From the NCBI RefSeq assembly GCF_002741075.1, contig NZ_CP016634.1, positions 3,022,501-3,086,500 on the forward strand: a stretch of DNA of 64,000 nt. The letters are read 5' to 3'. The first letter of the stretch is position 1, and each line of letters opens with the position of its first letter. Made by a program: the position numbers and the translations under genes. This DNA is from Pseudomonas putida. Its GTDB lineage: Bacteria; Pseudomonadota; Gammaproteobacteria; Pseudomonadales; Pseudomonadaceae. The notes under the pieces were generated by a model. The model was not told the DNA's origin. It was given only the letters and a program-made list of their open reading frames with translations, and made no database searches. Of this stretch, positions 46,115 to 54,056 are shown in pieces.

Positions 46115-46139
46115 GTGCAGTCGTCTTCTGAAAATGACA
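46115..46139 (-). repeat. Right terminal repeat (IRt) of the Tn402-like element
   Basis: On the minus strand TGTCATTTTCAGAAGACGAC..., the classical Tn5053-family 25-bp end. It is followed on the plus strand by GTCTC (46140-46144), the reverse complement of GAGAC at 39536-39540. Confidence 0.94.
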
Positions 46140-46694
46140 GTCTCGACCTACGACCAACTCCTCGATCTGCAACGCGATGCTCTGGCGAAGGTCGGCTGTG
46201 AGCGCGTGTTCGAGGATACATCCAGCGGAGCCAAGGCCGAGCGGGTTGGTTTGACCGCCTTGCTGGCCACGCTACGCCGTGGCGACACCGTGGTGATCTG
46301 GCGCCTGGATCGCCTCGGCCGCTCGCTGAAGGATCTGATCCGACTGGTCGAACAACTGGACGCCGCCGGCGTCGGCTTGCGCAGCTTGCAAGAAAACATT
46401 GATACCGCCTCGATTGGAGGCCGTCTGGTATTTCACCTATTCGGCGCCTTGGCCGAGTTCGAGCGCAACCTGATTCGCGAGCGCACCCAAGCCGGACTAT
46501 CCGCTGCGCGGGCCCGTGGCCGCAAGGGTGGGCGCAAGAAACGGCTCGATCCGGCTAAGCAAGAACTCGCCCTGCGTCTCTATCACGAGCGGAAACACAC
46601 CGTGGCGGAAATCTGCCGCATGATGGGCATTGGCCGCTCGACGCTCTACAACTATCTGACCGAGGCCGAACGCAATGCCCAGCGGGCAGCATAA
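46140..46694 (+). pseudogene. Serine resolvase gene interrupted by the Tn402-like element (main part)
   Basis: From STYDQLLDLQRDALAKVGCE to the stop, it encodes the bulk of a resolvase (VVIWRLDRLGRSLKDLIRLV, AEFERNLIRERTQAGLSAAR, C-terminal EICRMMGIGRSTLYNYLTEA). The start codon and catalytic GYARVS segment are not upstream; they lie inverted at 39536-39561. The gene overlaps the transposase start downstream by 20 bp. Without its N terminus it should be inactive. Confidence 0.93.
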
Positions 46695-48336
46695 GGCCAT
46701 CCCAACCGATTCGCTGATGCAGTTGCGGCAGCGGCTCGACCGTCTGCCGAAGAAAAGCCCGGAACGGGCCGCCCAGGTGACTGCGATAGCTGAGTTGTAT
46801 GGCGTGTCCCCGAGCACTGTGTACCGGGCGCTGAACTTCATCCATAAACCCCACGCGGCCCACCGGGCCGATCACGGTAAACCGCGCGTGTTGCAGCAGG
46901 CCGAGCTGGAACGCTACTGCGAGCTGATTGCAGCGCTGAAACTGCGCACCACCAACAAGCAAGGGCGGCACCTGTCTACCCGCCGCGCCATCGAGTTGCT
47001 GGAAGACTACGGGGTGGAGACCGTGCAAGGGTTGGTCAAGGCGCCTAAGGGTGTACTCAGCCGACCAACCGTCAACCGCTACCTATCCCTGTGGCGACTG
47101 GATCAACCGCGGTTGTTGCGGCAGCCGCCCGCGACGCGCTTTCAGGCGGCACACAGCAATGACTGTTGGCAGTTCGACCTGTCGCCCTCTGACCTCAAAC
47201 ACATCGATAAACCGGACTGGATCGACCCGGCCAGAGGTGAGCCAACGCTGATGCTGTTCAGCGTGGTGGATGATCGCAGTGGTGTGGCCTATCAGGAATA
47301 CCACTGCGTATACGGCGAGGACGCAGAGTCGGCGCTGCGCTTCCTGTTTAACGCCATGGCGCCGAAGGCTGACCCCACCTTTCCGTTCCAAGGCCGCCCC
47401 AAGATGATCTACCTGGACAATGGCCCGGTGGCCAAGCGCCGCGTCTTCCAGAACGTCATGCAGGGGCTGGGCATCGAGTGGCAGACACACATCCCGGCCG
47501 GCAAGGATGGCGCCCGTACCACAGCCCGCTCCAAAGGCAAGGTGGAGCGCCCTTTCCGCACGGTGAAGGAAGCCCACGAGACGCTGTATCACTTCCACAA
47601 GCCTGAAACCGAAGCGCAGGCCAACGAGTGGTTGATGCGTTATCTGGTGCGCACCTACAACGCACAGGGCCATCGTTCCGAGCCGCATTCGCGGATCGAG
47701 GACTGGCTGGCTAACCTGCCCGCCGAGGGCCTGCGCGAAATGTGCACCTGGGAGCAGTTCTGCCGGTTCGCCCGCGAGCCCGAACGACGCAAGGTTGGCG
47801 TCGATGCGCGAGTCACCATCGACGGCACGGCCTACGAGGTGGAGCCCGACATGGCCGGTGAGTCCGTGGTGTTGCTTTGGGGCTTGTTCGATGGTGAGCT
47901 CTATGCCGAGTTCGAGGGGGAGCGCTTCGGGCCTTATTACCCAGTCTCCGGGCCAATTCCACTGCATCGCTACCGCGCATTCAAACGCGGCAAGGCCGAT
48001 GAACGATCCGAGCGCATCCGCTCGCTGGCTGACCAGCTTGGTCTACCCATCGCCGCATTGGCCGGCGACGATGTGCGGCTGACACCTCCCGCAGCTCCCA
48101 TGGCACTGCCGCGCCAACCCTTCGATGCCGAGGCGCATGAATACCGGTTTCCCAGCGTCATCGCAGCCAAGCTCGCCATTGCCGATGATCTGGCGCAGCC
48201 GTTGGCTAAGCTCTCACCCGAAGATCAGGCATTCATCCACCAGGTGCTGAGCGAAACCCTGACGCGCCGCATCGTGTTGGAGCGCGTTCGGGGCTACTTC
48301 CGCCACAAGAAAGCAGGAGAAGAACATGCGGGTTGA
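46675..48336 (+). CDS. DDE transposase of a Tn552/Tn5053-like transposon
   Basis: A 553-residue transposase of the retroviral-integrase type. N-terminal helix-turn-helix (AELYGVSPSTVYRALNFIHK), core with D in NDCWQFDLSPSDLKHID, D in PKMIYLDNGPVAKRRVFQNV, and E in ARSKGKVERPFRTVKEAHET, then a C-terminal beta domain (DGTAYEVEPDMAGESVVLLW). It overlaps the AAA ATPase gene downstream by 11 bp. The order resolvase, transposase, ATPase recalls Tn552-type elements; no TniQ gene is present. Confidence 0.88.
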   Translation: MPSGQHKAIPTDSLMQLRQRLDRLPKKSPERAAQVTAIAELYGVSPSTVYRALNFIHKPHAAHRADHGKPRVLQQAELERYCELIAALKLRTTNKQGRHLSTRRAIELLEDYGVETVQGLVKAPKGVLSRPTVNRYLSLWRLDQPRLLRQPPATRFQAAHSNDCWQFDLSPSDLKHIDKPDWIDPARGEPTLMLFSVVDDRSGVAYQEYHCVYGEDAESALRFLFNAMAPKADPTFPFQGRPKMIYLDNGPVAKRRVFQNVMQGLGIEWQTHIPAGKDGARTTARSKGKVERPFRTVKEAHETLYHFHKPETEAQANEWLMRYLVRTYNAQGHRSEPHSRIEDWLANLPAEGLREMCTWEQFCRFAREPERRKVGVDARVTIDGTAYEVEPDMAGESVVLLWGLFDGELYAEFEGERFGPYYPVSGPIPLHRYRAFKRGKADERSERIRSLADQLGLPIAALAGDDVRLTPPAAPMALPRQPFDAEAHEYRFPSVIAAKLAIADDLAQPLAKLSPEDQAFIHQVLSETLTRRIVLERVRGYFRHKKAGEEHAG

Positions 48337-49297
48337 AGTGATGCAGCACTACGGACTGACGTTGCCGCTGAACCAGGCCGGCTACTTTGAGACCGCCCAC
48401 CATCAGCAGTTGATCAAGGACATCAAGGGGGCGATCTTCGAGGGGCGCCTGATCGCACTGTGCGGCGTCATAGGCAGTGGCAAGACCGTGATGCTGCGCC
48501 GGCTTCAGCAAGCGATGGAAGAGGAAAAGAAGATCACGGTCTCCAAGTCGCTGGCCATCGAGAAGCACAGCATCAAACTGGCCACCTTCATCGCCGCGCT
48601 CTTCTACGACCTCTCCTCCGAAAAGCAGGTACGCATCCCGACCCAGGGCGAAAAACGTGAGCGTGACCTGCGCGAGCTGGTGAGGAAGAATAAGCGCCCG
48701 GTGGCCCTGTTCGTCGATGAGGCACATGACCTCAACGGCCATACGCTGACCGGCCTTAAGCGCCTGATGGAACTGGTCGAGGACGGCGACGGCCGATTGT
48801 CGGTGGTGCTGGCCGGGCATCCCAAGCTGCGTAACGACCTGCGCCGCCCGACGATGGAGGAAATCGGCTACCGCACAGATATTTTCTCGCTCGACGGCAT
48901 CGCCGGCAGTCAGCGCGAGTACATCCACTGGCTGCTGGAAACCTGCACTGCGGGGAAGGTCGAACCCGAGTCGATCCTGAGTGAAGACGCCATCGACCTG
49001 CTCGCCACCAAGCTGCGCACACCATTGCAAATCCAACTGCACCTCAGCATGGCATTGGAAGCCGGCTACCTGACTGGCGAGAAACCCGTCTCGGCGGAGC
49101 TGGTGGAATCAGTGCTGTCGCGTCAACTGGATGATCTGGAACCGACCCTGACGCGCCACGGTTACCGCATCAAGGATCTGGTAGATCAGTTCGACGCCAG
49201 ACCCAATGAGATCAAGGCGCTGTTCAGCAACGCGCTTGACCCCGCGCGCGCTGCCGAGCTGCGTGACAAGATGCTGGCGGCGGGGCTGCCGATCTGA
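48326..49297 (+). CDS. AAA ATPase partner of the DDE transposase
   Basis: A 323-residue ExeA/TniB-like AAA+ ATPase. Walker A LIALCGVIGSGKTVMLRRL, Walker B RPVALFVDEAHDLNGHTLTG, sensor LSVVLAGHPKLRNDLRRPTM. It should activate the upstream transposase. Codons from 48689 to the stop are duplicated almost exactly at 57456-58064. After the stop the sequence CACGTTTTCGGGGGTTGGGC may be part of the element end. Confidence 0.9.
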   Translation: MRVEVMQHYGLTLPLNQAGYFETAHHQQLIKDIKGAIFEGRLIALCGVIGSGKTVMLRRLQQAMEEEKKITVSKSLAIEKHSIKLATFIAALFYDLSSEKQVRIPTQGEKRERDLRELVRKNKRPVALFVDEAHDLNGHTLTGLKRLMELVEDGDGRLSVVLAGHPKLRNDLRRPTMEEIGYRTDIFSLDGIAGSQREYIHWLLETCTAGKVEPESILSEDAIDLLATKLRTPLQIQLHLSMALEAGYLTGEKPVSAELVESVLSRQLDDLEPTLTRHGYRIKDLVDQFDARPNEIKALFSNALDPARAAELRDKMLAAGLPI

Positions 49298-49356
49298 TTA
49301 CTGGCTAATTTCACGTTTTCGGGGGTTGGGCAAAAATAGCCAACTTCGACGCTGTC

Positions 49357-49680
49357 CTAGTCTCGGCAAGGGTAATCTCTAAGCTTTGTGCGCGTTGGCG
49401 TTGCGTCGAAACGGTTTTGTGTAGCTCGGCGCTCTCCGACTGCAAGGCGTCGAAGCGCGTCTTCCTTCAGCAGTAGTCGGGCCTCGGTGAGCAGGTGCTC
49501 ATTGTCACGATTCAATCGGGTCAGTTCGTCTTGCTTGACGATCAGCGTCTGCTGTAGCTGGCGAGCCTCCATCTGCAGCTGCTGCACCTGCGCTTCGTGC
49601 CGGCGCTGCTCCTGCTCACGCTGATCCTTGCTTGTACGTCGGTAGTGCTCAAGTGAATCACGGGCATGTCGGTGTCCGGT
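49357..49680 (-). pseudogene. C-terminal fragment of a TnpT/KfrA-like coiled-coil protein
   Basis: Reads RDSLEHYRRTSKDQREQEQR, then VQQLQMEARQLQQTLIVKQD and ELTRLNRDNEHLLTEARLLL, a long coiled coil typical of TnpT, the cointegrate-resolution protein of Tn4651-type transposons. No start: homology is cut beside the end of the CDF gene. The matching tnpS and tnpA are absent here. Confidence 0.65.
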
Positions 49681-49683
49681 TGG

Positions 49684-50577
49684 TCAGGCTTTCAATGCCA
49701 GTATTCGGTGCGCACCGTTCAGTACGATGAGGCCCACGACAGTACCAATCACCAAATCTGGGTAGGAAGAACCTGTCCAGGCAACCAATGCACCTGCTGC
49801 GATAACACCAATGTTCGCGAGCACATCATTGGCTGAAAAAATCCAACTCGCTTTCATGTGTGCACCACCTTCGCGGTGGCCATAGATCATCAAGAGACAG
49901 CTGACGTTTGCGACTAGTGCGACTGCGCCAATCCCCATCATCAGCATCGACTCAGGTTCGCTGCCGTAGAGGACGCGTCTAGCCACTTCCACGAGCACGC
50001 CCAGAGCCAACACGATCTGAAAGACCCCCGCCAGGTGGGCAGCCCGAACTTGAAGCCGTGCACTCCGGCCGACCGCATAGAGAGCCAGCCCATAGACGGC
50101 AGCATCAGCAAACATGTCCAACGAGTCGGCAACCAGGCCAGTCGACTGGGCGATCAAACCTGCACCCATCTCAATGACAAACATCGCGGCATTGATACCG
50201 AGCAGGATCTTCAGCGTGCTTGCCTCTTTCGAAGCAGTCAGCTCTTCATTGGCACTATTGGCCGAGGCTGCTTCCTGACTGGCCGGCTCAGTACCCAGCA
50301 ACGCTGCACCCAGGCCAAGTGACTCCAGCTTGGTAGCGATCTGGTCAACCGCCCCGTCATGGAAAGCGCGTACCTGTCTGCTGGTCAAATCAAAGGACAA
50401 CGAATTGAGCTCAGGCAAGCCATTCAGTGCGAGCCGAATCATTCGTTCTTCTGAAGGGCAATCCATCTTGGGTACAGAAAAACTGCTGACCCATGTTCCT
50501 TCATTCGAAGGCGCGGTTGCCGCTTCTGTGGTTGCCGAAACTGGGCCACAGCCACAGGACTTCTCACAAGAACTCAT
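49684..50577 (-). CDS. Cation efflux (CDF-like) transporter with N-terminal metal-binding region
   Basis: A 297-residue membrane transporter. A cysteine-rich N terminus (CEKSCGCG) and a degenerate HMA-like domain (FSVPKMDCPSEERMIRLALN) precede six membrane segments; DSLDMFADAAVYGLALYAVG and FSANDVLANIGVIAAGALVA carry the acidic transport residues. It probably exports Cd, Zn, Co or Pb. It is divergent from the MerR-type regulator, with a MerR-type promoter between them. Confidence 0.85.
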   Translation of the reverse strand: MSSCEKSCGCGPVSATTEAATAPSNEGTWVSSFSVPKMDCPSEERMIRLALNGLPELNSLSFDLTSRQVRAFHDGAVDQIATKLESLGLGAALLGTEPASQEAASANSANEELTASKEASTLKILLGINAAMFVIEMGAGLIAQSTGLVADSLDMFADAAVYGLALYAVGRSARLQVRAAHLAGVFQIVLALGVLVEVARRVLYGSEPESMLMMGIGAVALVANVSCLLMIYGHREGGAHMKASWIFSANDVLANIGVIAAGALVAWTGSSYPDLVIGTVVGLIVLNGAHRILALKA

Positions 50578-50610
50578 GATTCGCTTCTCCTATCGGGCTT
50601 TATTTTGTCA

Positions 50611-50641
50611 ATTAAAAACCATATAGCAGGTATAGGGTCAA
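50611..50641 (-). promoter_or_regulatory. MerR-type promoter of the CDF transporter
   Basis: On the minus strand TTGACC followed by a long spacer with the dyad ACCATATAGCAGGTATAGGGT (plus-strand reading) and a TTTAAT-like -10. This matches CadR/PbrR-type promoters, where activator binding corrects an over-long spacer. Confidence 0.68.
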
Positions 50642-50677
50642 GCATGGATATACTGAGTTTTGACTCAGGAGAAGGCC

Positions 50678-51091
50678 ATGCGCATAGGCCAACTTGCAAA
50701 GCTGACGGGGGCGGACATTCAGACGATTCGTTTTTATGAACGTCAGGGACTGCTCCCACCTCCTAACCGTCAGGACAATGGCTACCGAGCCTACGAAGCG
50801 GATCATGTGGAGAAACTGCTGTTCATTCGCCAATGCCGCTCTTTTGGCATGTCACTGGAAGAAATTGGTGTTTTACAGGGCTTTCAGGAGCAGCCGCAGC
50901 AACCATGCACGGCGATCAATACGCTCCTTGATAGACATATCGCCCAGGTAAGGGCTCAGATCGCATCCTTACATGCCCTCGAAAACCAGTTGGTGACGTT
51001 GCGGGGCTGCTGCGATGATGAACGACAAAGCTTGGACTGCGGAATACTTTCGGGTTTGGTGGAGGGCGGCATTCCACGTCTTCAATCCTGA
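50678..51091 (+). CDS. MerR-family heavy-metal regulator (CadR/PbrR type)
   Basis: A 137-residue metal-responsive activator. Winged helix MRIGQLAKLTGADIQTIRFY and EEIGVLQGFQEQ; metal-binding cysteines in QQPCTAINTLL, RGCCDDERQSLDCGILSG, matching the Cys77/112/119 set of CadR and PbrR. AGGAG six bases before the ATG at 50678 sets the start. It should regulate both divergent promoters. Confidence 0.9.
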   Translation: MRIGQLAKLTGADIQTIRFYERQGLLPPPNRQDNGYRAYEADHVEKLLFIRQCRSFGMSLEEIGVLQGFQEQPQQPCTAINTLLDRHIAQVRAQIASLHALENQLVTLRGCCDDERQSLDCGILSGLVEGGIPRLQS

Positions 51092-51187
51092 GGTCGAAGA
51101 CCCTGCTTTTGATCGAGGACCATGCGGCAGACCTCTTTCCTATTCACGGCTTAAATTCTTTTTTTGCATCGCCTCAATCCATAGCGC

Positions 51188-51218
51188 TTGACCCTATAGC
51201 GACTACAGGGTGTTCACT
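51188..51218 (+). promoter_or_regulatory. MerR-type operator/promoter of the downstream operon
   Basis: TTGACC at 51188, then the dyad ACCCTATAGCGACTACAGGGT within a 19-bp spacer, and a weak TTCACT -10. This is the typical cadA/pbrA promoter form. It stands 27 bp before the start of the collapsed ATPase gene. Confidence 0.8.
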
Positions 51219-51244
51219 TGGCACATCTGACCAAGGAGTATTTC

Positions 51245-51394
51245 ATGTCCAGTTGCTGTGGCGATGACCCTAAGCCCACTAATTCCTCTAGGACTTGCGC
51301 CTTGCAGCAAGCCGGACCGTCCCCATGCGGCTGCGCGTCTATGGGTGTCAGCTTGCTGGTTGTCCTGAACGGCCTTCGACCGCTGCGCAAGTGA
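51245..51394 (+). pseudogene. Internally deleted P-type metal ATPase gene (cadA/pbrA-like)
   Basis: A 49-codon frame with good ribosome site AAGGAG. The first 30 residues (MSSCCGDDPKPTNSSRTCAL then QQAGPSPCGC) look like the cysteine-rich N terminus of a Cd/Pb/Zn ATPase, and the last 19 (SMGVSLLVVLNGLRPLRK) match the C-terminal end of such ATPases. Everything in between, over 700 codons, is missing. It may still give a small metal-binding peptide, but no pump. Confidence 0.7.
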
Positions 51395-51401
51395 GATCCA
51401 G

Positions 51402-51749
51402 ATGAATACAGCCCTTCGCATTGCCATTGATAAAGCCTTCTCACGAGCAAAGCAGGCCCTCCGAGAAAAGGATGAAGCCGGAACCTTTCCCTGGTTGGAG
51501 CGGGCCCACATATTGAGCCAGCGAATGCCAGTCCTTCACGCTCAGAGCCATTGGCTGATGCTGAGGGCTGGCTGGCAGTTGCGCGACTATCGGGAGGTGC
51601 TCGGCCAAATGCCTCGGATCATTGCGGCACTGCTGTTCTCCAGGATCTGGGTGCCACTCGGAAACACCGGGCGGGCCAGGGTTAGTGCTTTCGCGCCGAT
51701 GCCCGTCTCCCAAGAGTTGCAGCGACTTCTTCAAGGAGAGCCGCGATGA
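51402..51749 (+). CDS. DUF3703 family protein
   Basis: A 115-residue soluble helical protein; ERAHILSQRMPVLHAQSHWL, then ARVSAFAPMPVSQELQRLL are DUF3703 hallmarks. The family is usually found beside metal-resistance genes; conserved histidines may bind metal. The stop overlaps the lspA start as ATGA. Confidence 0.87.
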   Translation: MNTALRIAIDKAFSRAKQALREKDEAGTFPWLERAHILSQRMPVLHAQSHWLMLRAGWQLRDYREVLGQMPRIIAALLFSRIWVPLGNTGRARVSAFAPMPVSQELQRLLQGEPR

Positions 51750-52258
51750 GTTCCTCTCCTGAAAGGTCATTTTTCGGCGCTCCTTGGCTTTGGTGGACAT
51801 TATCGCTGGCGATTGCGTTAGCCGACCAAGTGTCCAAGAGCGTAATTGAGGGTTCGCTCCCGGTCGGCTCCGTGACTCCTCTGACCACGTTCTTCAATCT
51901 GGTTCATTTCTGGAATACCGGTGCAGCATTCAGCTTCCTGGCTGACGCGGGCGGTTGGCAGCGATACGTCTTCATCGCCCTGGCCGTCATCATTTCGATA
52001 GTGCTCGCGCTGATCCTGCGTAAGCCCAGTCCCAAGAGCGAAGCGCTGGGCTATAGCCTCATACTGGGCGGTGCAGTTGGGAATCTGATTGACCGCGCAT
52101 TCCGTGGTCATGTGATCGACTACCTGGATTTCTACTGGCAGTCCTGGCATTGGCCGGCGTTTAACCTGGCGGATATCGGTATCGTCGGTGGCGCCGCCAT
52201 GTTGATCCTGAGCAGTTTGCTGACCCCAAAAGCGGAAGTGAACCGAGCCAGAGAATGA
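51746..52258 (+). CDS. lspA: Lipoprotein signal peptidase (LspA/PbrC-like)
   Basis: A 170-residue aspartyl peptidase with four membrane helices that cleaves prolipoprotein signal peptides. Catalytic aspartates are in GNLIDRAFRGHVIDYLDFYW and FNLADIGIVGGAAMLIL; the VHFWNTGAAFSFLADAGGW block is conserved. Accessory copies of this kind (pbrC) occur in lead/cadmium operons. Coupled to DUF3703 before and to the AraC gene after (ATGA). Confidence 0.93.
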   Translation: MSSSPERSFFGAPWLWWTLSLAIALADQVSKSVIEGSLPVGSVTPLTTFFNLVHFWNTGAAFSFLADAGGWQRYVFIALAVIISIVLALILRKPSPKSEALGYSLILGGAVGNLIDRAFRGHVIDYLDFYWQSWHWPAFNLADIGIVGGAAMLILSSLLTPKAEVNRARE

Positions 52259-53001
52259 AAAGCTCGTCTTCGACGGACACAGTGCGCTGGGTAGGCCATG
52301 CATGGGTCGGACCCGGTATCGGAGTCTTTCATGGGCGTGTTGGTCACCAAGGCTGGCACCACCATCAGGCGCATCAGATCTCAGTGGGCCTCGATTCAAC
52401 CGTAGCGGTCGAAACCCCGCTGGGTATTCATTCAGGGGCAGCCATCTTCATCCCGGCAGGCTTGAAACACCGGCTGAGCGCCGGTCGAGTTCTGTCGATC
52501 TATGTGGATGCGCTGTCCGAGGAAGCTCGTGCTTTGCGGGGTACCGAAGAAGCGAGGGTGATTGAGATCACGCCGGCGGACGTAGCGGCGATTATCGGCG
52601 CGCTGCGCGAGACAGGACACAGTGCTGTACAGCTGAAGGCTGGGGTGCGCCAGACGCTGCGGCTTCCCGACCCACCGATCCCAGATCCTCGCTTGACCAA
52701 GGTGATTGAAGCGCTGCGTAGAGGCCAAATGAGACGCGAAGAAATGGCCGCACTGGTGCATTTATCACCCACACGGTTTTCCCATTGGTTCGTGGAACAG
52801 ACAGGTCTGCCGCTTCGCAGCTATGCGAAATGGTTACGTCTCACGCAAGCCTTACAGCACCTAGCCAAAGGGGGGCGGCTGACCGAAGCGGCGCATGAGG
52901 CAGGCTTTTCTGACTCGGCTCATTTCTCCCGAACATTCCGGACGCTGCTGGGCATCGATCCATCATCTGCCCTGGCTGAAGTCGATCTCCAGGAATCCTA
53001 G
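52255..53001 (+). CDS. AraC-family transcription regulator
   Basis: A 248-residue regulator with an N-terminal cupin (HQGWHHHQAHQISVGLDSTV, then GAAIFIPAGLKHRLSAGRV) and a C-terminal double helix-turn-helix (MAALVHLSPTRFSHWFVEQT, EAAHEAGFSDSAHFSRTFRT). It is translationally coupled to lspA, an unusual place for a regulator, and stands before the sterol-desaturase-like gene, which it may control. Confidence 0.87.
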   Translation: MKSSSSTDTVRWVGHAWVGPGIGVFHGRVGHQGWHHHQAHQISVGLDSTVAVETPLGIHSGAAIFIPAGLKHRLSAGRVLSIYVDALSEEARALRGTEEARVIEITPADVAAIIGALRETGHSAVQLKAGVRQTLRLPDPPIPDPRLTKVIEALRRGQMRREEMAALVHLSPTRFSHWFVEQTGLPLRSYAKWLRLTQALQHLAKGGRLTEAAHEAGFSDSAHFSRTFRTLLGIDPSSALAEVDLQES

Positions 53002-53069
53002 CTCTTTCGTTCAAGTCGAAAGCTCGTCTCTCCGCATAGAGTCATGACTCCATCACAGGGAGCTGAACG

Positions 53070-53939
53070 ATGTCGACCTTTCTTCGATTTGCCATACGGT
53101 GGGTGAGCTATCCACTCGTGTTTGGTGGCGCTGCCGCCTTCATGATCTGGGCGCTGTATGCCGGCGTACCGTATTGGCCCACCACCCCCATAGCCGCCGC
53201 GATAGGACTGTTGAGCATCGCTGGTTTGGAGCGCATCCAACCGTTTCGCGAAGCCTGGCTTGAGGATCATCAAGACACCGCGACAGATCTGCTGCACATG
53301 CTGGTGAACCTTTCCGTCATTCAATTCACCGCTGAAATCCTGGCCAAACTTGGCGATGCGGTGCCGGCTTCGGTTCGTCTCTTTCCGATCGAGAGTCCGC
53401 TGTGGCTCCAGTTGCTACTGGTCGCCGTCGTGCTCGATCTGGGCCTGTACGGCATGCACCGGATTAGTCATCGAGTGCAATGGCTGTGGCGTTTTCACAT
53501 GATTCATCACAGCGCCGAGCGGTTGTATTGGGTGAACGGGGAGCGACGCCATCCCCTGCACGCGGCGCTCATGGCCGGTCCGGGGCTGGTGATTCTGCTC
53601 GCATTAGGCGCCCCGTCTGCCGTAGTCGCCACCTGGTTTGGCATTCTGACCGTGCACTTGGCCTTCCAGCATTCGAACCTGGACTACCGACTGGGGTGGC
53701 TGCGTCACATTATCGGGGTTGCCGAAATTCATCGCTGGCATCACAAGCGCGACTTTGAAGATGCCCAAGTCAACTTTGGTGAGTTTCTGATGGTGTGGGA
53801 TCAACTGTTTGGCACGTTCCTCGACAGTGCGGGGAAGCTGGGGGAGGCCGAGGTCGGGTTGCATGAAAAGGACTACCCCAAAGGCTACCTTGCGCAGTTC
53901 GCCGAACCCTTTGGGCGAGACCGTAGAAGCAAAGGCTAG
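53070..53939 (+). CDS. Sterol desaturase/fatty acid hydroxylase family protein
   Basis: A 289-residue integral-membrane di-iron enzyme. The three histidine boxes are present: GMHRISHRVQ, FHMIHHSAERLYW, and IHRWHHKRDFEDAQVNFG. Such enzymes hydroxylate or desaturate lipids; the substrate is not known. Together with lspA it suggests envelope remodelling in response to metal. Start preceded by GGAG. Confidence 0.87.
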   Translation: MSTFLRFAIRWVSYPLVFGGAAAFMIWALYAGVPYWPTTPIAAAIGLLSIAGLERIQPFREAWLEDHQDTATDLLHMLVNLSVIQFTAEILAKLGDAVPASVRLFPIESPLWLQLLLVAVVLDLGLYGMHRISHRVQWLWRFHMIHHSAERLYWVNGERRHPLHAALMAGPGLVILLALGAPSAVVATWFGILTVHLAFQHSNLDYRLGWLRHIIGVAEIHRWHHKRDFEDAQVNFGEFLMVWDQLFGTFLDSAGKLGEAEVGLHEKDYPKGYLAQFAEPFGRDRRSKG

Positions 53940-53993
53940 CGGGTTCTCTTGCAGTGCGGCGGTAGCCAGGCACGGCACGCTGTCTCTGGATTG

Positions 53994-54056
53994 CTCTGGT
54001 TAGTTGCAGAAAGCGTGAGCCCATTGAGATTGAATGCGAGCCGGCGCGGCTGAATG
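53994..54056 (+). repeat. Left part of a split 179-bp repeat
   Basis: Corresponds to the first 63 bases of the intact copy at 63397-63575 (starts CTCTGGTTAGTTGCAGAAAG). It is interrupted by the TIME-like composite after CTGAATG. Confidence 0.85.

Larger units (their letters stand above)
39661..46139 (-). mobile_element. Tn402/Tn5053-type transposon carrying strA-strB
   Basis: A 6479-bp element with 25-bp ends: TGTCGTTTTCAGAAGACGGC... at 39661-39685 and, on the minus strand, TGTCATTTTCAGAAGACGAC... at 46139-46115 (23 of 25 identical). It holds strB, strA, tniR, tniQ, tniB and tniA. The usual cargo of this family is a class 1 integron or a mer operon; here the cargo is a Tn5393 remnant with its 81-bp end directly behind the integron-type repeat. 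All four tni genes look intact. Confidence 0.9.

Noticed and set aside
46011..46139. An apparent in-frame 43-residue extension upstream of the resolvase body
   Set aside because: It lies in the Tn402 end sequence and shows no protein pattern; the true N terminus is at 39536-39561.
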